Of a DNA stretch of 64,000 nucleotides, positions 55,796 to 64,000 are shown piece by piece. Both the position numbers and the translations under genes were made by a program. The notes below the pieces were generated by a model, which saw nothing but the letters and a program-made list of their open reading frames with translations, had not been told where the DNA came from and did not search any database. Origin of the DNA: Doryteuthis pealeii (lineage: Eukaryota; Mollusca; Cephalopoda; Myopsida; Loliginidae). Location: contig CM042181.1 in assembly GCA_023376005.1 (NCBI GenBank), forward strand, positions 23,431,549 to 23,495,548. The letters are read 5' to 3'. Every line of letters begins with the position of its first letter. Within the stretch, counting starts at the first letter, position 1.

Positions 55796-56085
55796 CAAAG
55801 ATGCTGATAGGGACACGTCCTGCGTCCCTGATGCACAAAAATCTAAAGGGATGCAGTAAAATCGTATCCATGTGTCCCAGTGTTTTTCTTTTTTCTTCCC
55901 TCACCATTTCAAGCTAATTGTAAATACATTTCAATAGTTTCTTAGAAATGAATTACACAGGATAGGTAACAAGGTTGGAGGTAAACGGCTTTAGTCGGGA
56001 GCCATAAATTTTCTTGGGGGACTCCTTCAAAAACAAATATGTACGTCCCAGGACACACTACATCAAAAGGTTATCACCATCACTG
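55796..56085 (+). mobile_element. hAT-like MITE, GATGCTGATAG family, copy 2
   Basis: Left end CAAAGATGCTGATAGGG, right end TTATCACCATCACTG. The 6-bp duplication TATAGA is at 55790-55795 and 56086-56091. Internal sequence matches the copies at 43561 and 61382. No coding capacity. Confidence 0.85.
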
Positions 56086-56090
56086 TATAG

Positions 56091-56333
56091 ATGTATCTAG
56101 ATTGTGCAATCTGTAACAAAGTCTGTAAATCAGCTTCTGGTCTTAAGAGACATATGGTGGTGCATAAGCATCAAATTTTATCATCTGATTCAACGGGAAG
56201 GACGTCCTTCCTATGTCATATTTGCATCAAACTTTTTGGAGCTGCAGTGGGTTTGATGAGTCATTTGAGGGCTCATGAACGGAAAGGTTCTGGTGGTGGT
56301 TATAGGATTTTGAGGGATGGCAATGATCTGTAA
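56091..56333 (+). CDS. Two C2H2 zinc fingers, retroelement-type ORF fragment
   Basis: An 80-residue ORF with two well-formed C2H2 fingers. The first is CAICNKVCKSASGLKRHMVV followed by His (C-x2-C-x12-H-x3-H, residues 5-25). The second is CHICIKLFGAAVGLMSHLRA followed by His. The wording 'GL-x-SHLRAH' is typical of zinc-finger tails at the C-terminus of some animal non-LTR retrotransposon proteins, so I read this as a LINE C-terminal remnant rather than a host transcription factor; that is inference. The ATG overlaps the right target duplication of the hAT MITE at 55796-56085, so upstream coding sequence may have been separated by that insertion. It ends in a normal stop at 56331-56333. No RT domain was seen next to it. 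Confidence 0.5.
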   Translation: MYLDCAICNKVCKSASGLKRHMVVHKHQILSSDSTGRTSFLCHICIKLFGAAVGLMSHLRAHERKGSGGGYRILRDGNDL

Positions 56334-56800
56334 AGATTATGCTATTGCTGCTAGATATATCTATCCCCTAAAATAAAAATACCTGTATCAAGAACAATCT
56401 GGAAGAGACCTAGTGAAATAGAGAATGAGAATCAGCATCAGTTTGTAAAAATAAGTTGATGCCATGCTGAGGAGTAGAGTTGTAATAAATTTGATGCAGT
56501 GTTTCATCTTTGCGTAATATAATAACAATCACCATTGATAAACGACAGAAAATGTGAATAGAGCATTTTCAATAGAAAATTACTTGTAAAATGCCATCTT
56601 AGAGATTCTGAGTGAATTGAGCAAAAGACGACACCCCCCAACCCCCCTCCGCCCTCGAACCAATAATAGAAACGGGAAAAACTATTTTTTTTTATGACAT
56701 TTATGAATTGCTGCCAAGTAGAAGAGAATATTGTTGAGGGTAATAAACAGTTTCTTTTGTTGAGAAGACAGAATACAAAAAAACAAAACAACAACAAAAA

Positions 56801-56862
<62 letters not shown>

Positions 56863-56865
56863 AGA

Positions 56866-56902
<37 letters not shown>

Positions 56903-57955
56903 TACAGACAATGAGGGGGAGAATATAAAAGAAGAAGAAGAAGAAAAAAGAAGAAGGAGAATGCAGAAGCAGAAAGACGTAAACATCCCAATGGCTAAAA
57001 TGATACGTATTAACATTGAACAACATCGACACAAGAAACATTAAGTTGACTAAAGTAAAGATGCATCTTGAGAAAAAGGCATGAAATTAAATACTTTCAA
57101 GTGAGTTGAAAGGGTTAAAAAAAACCCAAAAGCAACAAATTGGCAAATTTAGGAAGGCAATAGTTGATTGAACTCTAATGGGAAATGGTGAGTATTATCA
57201 ATAATTGAATCTTAGTGAAGAGAGAAATAAAAAGCAGGGAGGGGGGTATGCACCCCCCACACACACCCAGGGGGAGTGGAGAGGTAGATACATTGGCAAG
57301 AGATGAATAAGATGAGGGTGAGATGATAGAGTAAAAAGGGTAGGAAGAATAAAATGAATAAGGGTGTGGGGTGGAGGGAAGTGCTTAGGGTGTTAGTATT
57401 CATATTCCTATCGATCTCTTGTGAATTTTGGATCTCAGTCATAAGGGGTGGGGGTCGAGGAATTAAAGAGGTGAGTCTGCCACCAGCAGATGCCGTGCTG
57501 GGTTTTTAAGCAAGAGCATGGGGGGGGGGGGGACAAAAATGGCAAAGAGTTTTTGGGGAAATCAACACAATAGACTGTAGAAGCAGATTTGAAAACCCGC
57601 AGACTCAGGGGTGTGTGGAAGGTAAGAAACAAAATATGAAACAATTTCTTCTTTCCTTTTTTGTTTTTTTGACAAATTTTCAGAAATAGCAGGGTAAGAA
57701 AATGTTAACAGTTAGCAGCTTTGAAATGCGTTTTTTTTTTTTTTTTTTAAATATCAGAATTGCACAGAGACCAGTTGCTGGATGTGATGACATGTCTGGG
57801 GCATGTGGACAATAAGTGATTCATATATTGCAGATGAAAAGAGATAATGACATTAGATGCTTTTAAATTTCACTGCATTGTGCCATCTACATCAAAGAGT
57901 TGAGTGAAGAGATGAATCAAGCCGGGTTGAGGAGCCTAAACACACAATCTTCAAC
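56334..57955. other. No recognisable gene; (GA)n, G- and C-tracts
   Basis: Serine/leucine and arginine/glutamate frames at 56500-57045 are (GA)n artefacts. Poly-G at 57520-57532 and poly-T at 57731-57748. Confidence 0.6.
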
Positions 57956-57959
57956 TTCT

Positions 57960-58412
57960 CTATTTTTGGCACCTCCGACCCCGACTCCTCTTTATGTAAA
58001 AGTGTAAGTAAAATAGACGGAGTGGCCTATTGTCAGTATCAGCTGTTCAGAGAAGGAGTCTATCCCCTTTTCACTAGTGCTAGACCAGGGAGATTGTTTC
58101 TGTGCCACACCTACCATCAGCTCCCCACTTTACTGCACAAATCCAAGCTACTCATATGCTAAGTTGGTGCAGGCCAGCATTGAACCCAGAACCTTGCGGT
58201 TTTGAGCTGGATGCTCTACCGACTAAGCAATTCATAATAAATATAAAACTATGTTTTTTTTAAAATAATGTATTTATAAGGAGTGTGCACTGTATAACTT
58301 TACAGACTAAACTAGGGCCATATAAAGTGTAAATTCAACTAGAGTCAGAGTTGGTATAGTTTTACCGATTCAGACTCTAGTGACCCCTTAATTGCTTCTG
58401 ACTTCACAGCTC
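57960..58412. mobile_element. Second CAGGGCTGTGG-family MITE, interrupted by a tRNA-SINE
   Basis: The halves 57960-57997 and 58236-58412 match the MITE at 41574 (gcatt/gcactgtataactttaaac, gggccatataaagtgtaa, ctccaccgactcc-type ends). A minus-strand tRNA-SINE sits between them. Confidence 0.65.
57998..58235 (-). mobile_element. tRNA-derived SINE S1 nested in a MITE
   Basis: Minus-strand copy with the body shortened near 58100 (the cctcagacgc part is missing). The head end at 58220 reads ctctaccgactaagc. Inserted in the MITE listed at 57960. Confidence 0.82.
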
Positions 58413-58447
58413 TGGAATCAAGTGAATAGTCCCATTACATTAATCTA

Positions 58448-58527
58448 TCTATACATATATAAAAAGGGCAGTTGTGTGTATGTATGGTTGGAGAAAACTA
58501 TGAAAAATAAAACAGTTAATGACATAG

Positions 58528-58580
<53 letters not shown>

Positions 58581-58848
58581 TTTACTGTTATGGAGACTGT
58601 GTTTCGGTGCTATCTAAAAATGAAAATAGCATTAAAATAAATGTTATGGAAGTGCAAAACAATCATTTTTTCAGGCTGGATTAACATATAAGGTATTTTT
58701 ATGTTTTTTTTTTTACGGGGCATCCAGTGAGGATTAAACTCGCTATTCAGTAGTAACAGATCTGTAAAACTGGCTTGCTAACCATTATAACGCTTTGTTT
58801 TTTTTGTCTTTTTCCTCTACCCAGGTGATGCTGGGTAGTTATTTCTAG
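58448..58848 (+). mobile_element. Helitron-like element
   Basis: TCTATACATATATAAAAAGG start, a long (TA)n run inside, a 3' hairpin CTACCCAGGTGATGCTGGGTAG and end CTAG before T. 401 bp, non-coding. Confidence 0.82.
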
Positions 58849-58921
58849 TCTAGTTATAAGGAGTTGTCAACTCTCTAAAATCTTCCTTCCATATTTAATA
58901 AATCCCACATTACAGAGAAAG

Positions 58922-58985
58922 ATGATTGATTTTAACGGCATGTCAACTCATATGGGGTTATTTATGTCTAAAAGTTAATATTTAC
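58922..58985 (-). mobile_element. Retroposon R1b tail fragment
   Basis: gattgattttaacggcatgt, caactcatatggggttattt. Confidence 0.5.
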
Positions 58986-59108
58986 CAGAAAATTTTTTTG
59001 AAGGCAGTTGACAATGCAATATATGTTGAAAACTATTTTTATTTACCTTTTTTTTCTTTTCTTTTTTCTAACATACTTAATATTTTTGGAACAAAATTCC
59101 TCTTCAGA
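58986..59108 (-). mobile_element. Family P4 arm
   Basis: 'atttttttgaaggcagttga', 'gttgaaaactatttttattt', and on the minus strand CTCTGAAGAGGAATTTTGTT. Followed by an unassigned stretch 59109-59335. Confidence 0.65.
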
Positions 59109-59359
59109 GTTGTTAGAAGTGATCAACTGTTGCTTGAGACGCAGAAGGATGCTGGAAAATTTGAAAGTTTTTTCAATCAGCTAATTCTGTGTGTTTCCGT
59201 GGTGTTGTAAGTCCGTTTGATTTTGTGCTCCGTGAGATTGTTTAAAATTCTTTCACATTCTTTCAAATATTCTTTTTTACTATAAATTTAGCCTTGCTCA
59301 GACATAGTGAAATAAAGTTTTTTTTAATTTTTTTTATAGTGTTTGAAGCATTGTGTGTA

Positions 59360-59436
59360 ATTGTAATAGAAAATTTTTTTGAAGGTAGTTGACAATGCAA
59401 CTCTGAAGATGGAATTTTGTTCCAAAAGTATTAAGT

Positions 59437-59473
<37 letters not shown>

Positions 59474-59665
59474 TAAATAAAATAGTTTTCAACATGTTGA
59501 CAATGCAATATATGTTGAAAACTATTTTTATTTACCTTTTTTTTTTTTCTAACATACTTAATACTTTTGGAACAAAATTCCATCTTCAGAGTTGCATTGT
59601 CAACTGCCTTCAAAAAAATTTTCTTTTACAATTACGCACAATACTTCAAACACACTATAAAAAAA
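59360..59665. mobile_element. Palindrome family P4, fold-back
   Basis: Inverted arms meet near 59497-59502, with poly-A at 59442-59470. CTGAAGA at 59403-59409, hairpin TGGAA-TTTTG-TTCCA, then AAAAG. The inverse copy ends near 59640. Confidence 0.85.
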
Positions 59666-59749
59666 ACCTTTATTTTAATATTTACATTTTTTTGTATAGT
59701 TTAAATTTTTTTCTGCACATAGATAGGAATACTTGATATTGAACTAACA

Positions 59750-59890
59750 CAAATAATTTGCAAACAGATCTATTTGATCCACATATGGACCCTAACAGGT
59801 GCTACCACTCCAGGTCAGAGTGGACTTGGGAGTAATGGCAATGAGTGAGTACTCCATACTCCTCCTCAAAATTAAAGCCTCACACCTAGA
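59750..59890 (-). mobile_element. Retroposon R1b fragment
   Basis: 'tttgatccacatatggaccc', taacaggtgctaccactcca, gtcagagtggacttgggag. Confidence 0.65.
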
Positions 59891-59904
59891 ACATTCCTAA
59901 GGGG

Positions 59905-60118
59905 AGTCCTATAGCATAGTGGCTAAAGTGCTGGACTGTGATGTAATAAGCAGGTTTGAACCCCAGTCACGCTATTACACTTTCGAACATGCCCTTAGGA
60001 AAAATAAACTCCCTCATCCCCCACTAGCTATGGACTAAATAGTATCCCAACTGTTTTACAAGAATGGCCCTGGCATTAAATAACCCAAGAAGGTTGATTT
60101 TCTATTAAACAAAGAAAC
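59905..60118 (+). mobile_element. tRNA-derived SINE (family S4) with the shared tail
   Basis: Head 'cctatagcatagtggctaaa' (A box) and 'gcaggtttgaaccccagtc' (a near-perfect B box). Body ccctcatcccccactagcta. The end carries the shared tail ggcattaaataacccaagaa, ggttgatttt. The tRNA resemblance is strong but no complete cloverleaf was verified. Confidence 0.78.
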
Positions 60119-60184
60119 CAGAACCAAACAAGCACCCCTTGTTAGGGAGGGTCTTACCCCTTTCTAGGGGTAAACCGACAGAGC

Positions 60185-61240
60185 TATACAGAGAAAGAGG
60201 AAAATATTGTAAAAAGATTGACTCAAATACGGAGTGCCAGTAACATACCTGACTCAACTATGGTATAACAATACTTTTTAGAATACATTATGATCTTAGA
60301 GCAGGGTAGGTGATACTTGTTATCACTATAGTATTTTGTTTTAGTAAATTCTTTCTAGATAACTACAATACAGAATAGTTACTCTGCTAGCAGTCACCAA
60401 TTAAGTCTTCAATCCCCACATAGTACAAATAAGTTACTACGTAAAAAGTTAGCAGCAACAAGATGGAAATTTCCTTAACCTGCATCACCTCAATATTTGC
60501 CTTGGGTCAGGGGCGCAGGGAGAGGGGGTGGGGGTTCAACTATTCTTGTTTCTTTTTCTCTCTCTCTTTTCACTCCAAAGATACTGAGAAAACCAGTTCT
60601 TACAGGATCTTGAATCTATTAAGAGTCAGATTCACCAAAAGGAACTTTTCACCTTCAGAAAAACAAATTCTTCAGAGAAGTTGAAAATGTAAGAATAAAT
60701 AGCAAGAGTCTTTTACAAGTATGATAAGGTAACATTTTAATTTACAATAAACACGTTTTATTTTTACTAGCAAATATATTCACCCTCCAGGAGCAAGTAT
60801 TCAGGTATTAATATGAACAAAATATTAAATTAAAAAGGCTAATGAAACTAAATAAGAATGCAGATAAAAAGATTTTAAACAGAGGGGGGGGGGTATAATA
60901 AAAAACAGAACAACTGAAACTTACTGTTCCATCTCTCACGTCTTTTATTGCTAAATTTTCCTATTTATTTGAAATAGGAAGTAAAGAATAAAATTACAGT
61001 TATTTCTTTTTGTTAATAGATTTCTTTTAAGATTTATCAATTTTTTTGCCCTTATTCATTAAGATAAAACCAAACAATTAGAAATCAATAATACTAAGCA
61101 CATATTTATTAAAATCAAATTTTTAATATCAATATGCAAATTAGCCTTCCCGTTCACTGTAAACTGCTATTTTGTTGTTTATATAAATACAATTGCATGT
61201 TATTAGTATGTAGATATGGTCAAAAGTATTAATAACGTAA
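60185..61240. other. No recognisable gene
   Basis: AT-rich. 60830-60900 resembles 5320-5380 (aatgaaactaaataagaatg, aaaaagattt), a minor repeat that near 5.4 kb leads into GATA. Confidence 0.55.
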
Positions 61241-61381
61241 AACAATTTTATTAATAATCAAAGTTGAAATAAAAATGAAATCATGGAGAATGACGTAAAT
61301 AACTAAGAGAATAATGATTTGAGTAGTAATATAGTTTCGGTTACAGACAGAAAAACACACAATCTCCATTATAAGATTATG

Positions 61382-61648
61382 CAGTGATGCTCATAGCTTT
61401 TTGATTTAGTGCATCCTGGGACCCACATATTTGCTTTGAACGATTCCCCCAGAAAATGTATGGATCCTAACAAAGGCAGTCTAACTCCTACCTTGTAACC
61501 TATCTTGTGTAATTCATTTATATGAAACTTTGAAATGGTGAGGGAAGAAAAAAGAAAACACTGGGACTCATGGATATGATTTTACTGAGTCCATTTAGAT
61601 TTTTGTGTGTCAGGGATGCAGCAGGATGTGTACCTATCAACAGCTCTG
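61382..61648 (-). mobile_element. hAT-like MITE, GATGCTGATAG family, copy 3
   Basis: Inverted orientation. CAGTGATGCTCATAG starts at 61382 and the other end is at 61648. The 6-bp duplication ATTATG is at 61376-61381 and 61649-61654. The duplicated sister locus near 62227 has a single, unoccupied ATTATG, which confirms the boundaries. Confidence 0.9.
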
Positions 61649-61730
61649 ATTATGTATGGCCTCAAGAAACTTTATACACAAATATTCCTTAGTAAAACTC
61701 AATCAGAAAATTTCCCTTTAAAAAACTATT

Positions 61731-61777
<47 letters not shown>

Positions 61778-61974
61778 AAAAAAAGAAAAAAGATTTCTAA
61801 TAACATTTGCAATTCACCTCAATGACATTGTGTGTTTGTTGTTTTATCAATAATTGAAGTTTAAATAAAAATGAAATCATGGAGAATGTGACATAAATAA
61901 CTAAGGGAATTATGAGTTGAGTAGTAATATACTTTCAGTTACAGACATAAAAAAACCCACACAATCTCCATTAT

Positions 61975-62220
61975 ACAGTGACCCCCCCCCCAAAAAAAAA
62001 AACAGACTCCCCAAATCTTGTAATAAAACTTAAATTTTAATTATTTTTTCTTTCAAAATACAGAGCAAAGCAAGATAACTGAAACTCTGAGGAATTATTG
62101 TACAAAGATTGAAGTTTACGTCCAACAAGTTCCTTAAAATTTTATAGATGTTGATAAAATTAAATAAGATTTAATTGGGTTCTGTTTTTTTTTTTTTTGT
62201 TTTTTTTTGGTCACCCTGTA
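61975..62220. mobile_element. MITE with CAG-TGACC termini
   Basis: Starts CAGTGACCCCCC and ends GGTCACCCTG. Absent from the sister duplicate, where ccattataagattatg is continuous. About 245 bp, A/T-rich inside, no ORF. hAT-like termini, with a duplication of about 5 bp (ttata/taata, imperfect). Confidence 0.65.
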
Positions 62221-62305
62221 ATAAGATTATGCATGGCCTCATTTTTCACAAAACTTTATACACAGATCTTCCTTAGTGAAACTAAGTCAGGAAATTTCCC
62301 TTTAA

Positions 62306-62539
62306 CTCTTAACATCCTATACCGCCTCATTCCACCTCACTGGAAGTCACATTCATTTTCCTAATCCGCCCCAAACGATAGCCTTTGTTTAAATGTAATA
62401 TTAAACATATTTAGAAGTCTTTCATTTAGGGGAAAATACAGGTAACTTTAAATGAAAAGGCCATTTTTAGCCATTTATTGATACATCCTAAAAGCAATAG
62501 GGATCTGGATTTAGAAAATTCTCAACAGGATGTTAAGAG
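62306..62539. mobile_element. TTAA-flanked MITE, copy 2
   Basis: Same family as 54850-55085 (e.g. gatagcctttgtttaaatgt). TTAA is at 62302-62305 and 62540-62543. The duplicated sister locus near 61718 has one TTAA and no insert. Confidence 0.9.
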
Positions 62540-62819
62540 TTAAAGAACTATTAGAAAAGAAAAAAAGATTAGCAATTCACCTCAATGGCATTGTGTTGTT
62601 TGTTGTTAAGAAGAGTTAACTGTTTATAATAGAGAAATATCATTAACATACCAAAAATTGTTTGGAGAATGGAATTTCTTTGAGAAAAGTATAGAATTCA
62701 AGAAAAAGGAGTTCCTATTTTCTTTTTCTCTGATTATAAACCTGATAAGAACTAAAGAATAGATACGCCAAATTGTTGTAAACCAAGAATAAGTTCAATG
62801 GTGTAAACAACTTTTTGGC

Positions 62820-62888
62820 ATATTGATCAATTTTAATGGCATGTTAACCTGTCTAGGGTTATTTTATTCCTAGAGGTTAGAAAATTTA
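62820..62888 (-). mobile_element. Retroposon R1b tail fragment
   Basis: ttttaatggcatgttaacct, gtctagggttattttattcc. Confidence 0.5.
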
Positions 62889-62894
62889 ATTCAT

Positions 62895-63035
62895 TCTACA
62901 GTGAATTCAGTCTGACAAGAAATACCTGATGAAGGCCAGAGGGCACATTGTCAACTGCACAATGTTTCAGCCAAAGATGAGGACAATAGTCCAAATAATC
63001 TAAATTATCAAGCCTCATCTCAAAAATTCAGAGAA
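62895..63035 (+). mobile_element. Palindrome family P1, right half
   Basis: tctgacaagaaatacctgat, gaaggccagagggcacattg, gatgaggacaatagtcc, tatcaagcctcatctcaa. Confidence 0.75.
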
Positions 63036-63261
63036 ATTGATAAAAGATGTCTGTATCAGCATTTATGAGATTTGCTGTCTGTTGTAGCAATGGAGGAGAT
63101 TGTTCTCTTTACCCTGCACGGGTGGGTGGAATTGGAGCGTAGATCATCTTTGGCCTTGGCAATGCTAAGTGTTTCCAGTTAACACAACTTGACTAAACCT
63201 GTTGATATTAATCATGGTCTGAGGGAAAATGTTACTTAAATGAATGCTAACAAGTCAAATT

Positions 63262-63720
63262 TGTTTTGTTTTACGGCATATCAACCTCGGTGGGTTATTT
63301 AATGTTGGCAAAGTTTTGAAAGATTTGTAGCGATAGTTTACAAGAAAATTTTTAAAACTATTTTTTTTTTAATGGACAAATTTTCTATTTAACCCTAGAT
63401 GGGACTACCACTCCGGGTCAGAGTGGACCTGGGAGCAATGGTGATGAAGAGGTGCTCCACATTCCCCAGACCTCCAGAACTGGAACCTCACCATCAGATA
63501 GAGTTTAATGTCCTACCCAGGACATTGGCCTTCAGCCACTGCCTTCTAGCACATATATGATAAAATGGGTGGGGTTTGCCGTAAGGGCAATAGGGTTGGG
63601 ACAATCATATAGATGCTAGCGCTTGTCATGGTCCGCCGGTTGATCGTAAAGAGCCTCTCTGACCGCCCGTCTAGCTTAAGTAAAAGCTAAAGTGAATGTT
63701 GGATGTCCTGGACTACTCAA
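63262..63720 (-). mobile_element. Retroposon R1 copy
   Basis: Shared tail ttttacggcatatcaacctc at 63269, then 'aaccctagatgggactacca' and body to 'cgcccgtctagcttaagtaa'. Confidence 0.8.
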
Positions 63721-64000
63721 CCACCAACAAGTCAAATGTACTGTTGAAATTTACTGAAATATTTAAAAGTGTTTATTAAATATTTATGAGAAATTATATA
63801 AGATTCATTGACTTGTAATTTCCTGTAAGGAATCTAATTTGTAGAGGGAAAAATATGTGCCAATATAAATTGTTTTATTTCTATAATCTTATTATAATGG
63901 AGATTGTGTGACTAACCAAAACTACATCACCACTGATGTCACAATACCCTTCATTATTTACATTATATTCTCAATGGTTATCAAATAATTATTGTTAATC
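63721..64000. other. No recognisable gene
   Basis: AT-rich end of window. Confidence 0.5.

Larger units (their letters stand above)
61245..62612 (+). repeat. Local tandem duplication with differential MITE insertions
   Basis: Unit A 61245-61841 and unit B 61842-62612 share 'aaataaaaatgaaatcatgg', 'aatctccattata', 'tatggcctca', 'gaaatttccctttaa' and 'gcaattcacctcaatg' in the same order. A carries one MITE, B carries two others. Confidence 0.9.

Overview
This is animal nuclear DNA: AT-rich, intron-like and dominated by transposable elements and simple repeats. There is no bacterial or viral gene organisation. The only confidently recognised host gene is the last three coding exons of protein phosphatase 1 inhibitor-2 (PPP1R2) on the minus strand (39900-42891). 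They are joined by good splice sites in compatible reading phases. The protein has the family motifs but is far from the vertebrate sequence. Together with 5S-rRNA-derived and tRNA-derived SINEs, CR1-like LINEs and very many (TA)n, (GA)n and GATA runs, this suggests an invertebrate, probably a mollusc and plausibly a cephalopod. That placement is an inference from repeat style, not a proven identification.

Layout. 0-12 kb: a 30-bp minisatellite at the left edge, retroposons, a CR1-like LINE copy split by an insertion, palindromic fold-back elements, and a LINE 3' tail expanded into a 110-bp tandem array (6.2-7.3 kb). 12-20 kb: a tRNA-SINE, mariner-type MITEs, a 30-bp/60-bp minisatellite, an isolated coiled-coil exon with one stop codon (15.5-15.8 kb), and 5S-derived SINEs. 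20-27 kb: retroposons, a 445-bp fold-back element, a mariner-family element reduced to its DNA-binding domain inside long inverted repeats, a hAT MITE with a perfect 8-bp target duplication, and more palindromes. 27-39 kb: SINEs, a GC-rich cruciform-capable block, a Helitron, a candidate solo LTR and several palindromes. 39-43 kb: PPP1R2 exons with TE-filled introns. 43-64 kb: hAT, Helitron, LINE and SINE copies, two more 30-bp minisatellites, a retroelement-type C2H2 zinc-finger ORF, and a local duplication (61.2-62.6 kb) whose two copies show empty and filled sites for three MITE insertions.

Three general patterns stand out. (1) At least five sequence-unrelated fold-back families share the core CTGA(A/G)GA - short hairpin - GAAA(C/T), the layout of a hammerhead ribozyme core, as known in Penelope-like retroelements; several lie in (TA)n runs. 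(2) Retroposons with different heads (5S rRNA, tRNA and a long GC-richer body) end in the same roughly 40-bp tail, suggesting one shared LINE partner. (3) Four unrelated minisatellites all have exactly 30-bp units, and transposon tails have seeded two of the tandem arrays.
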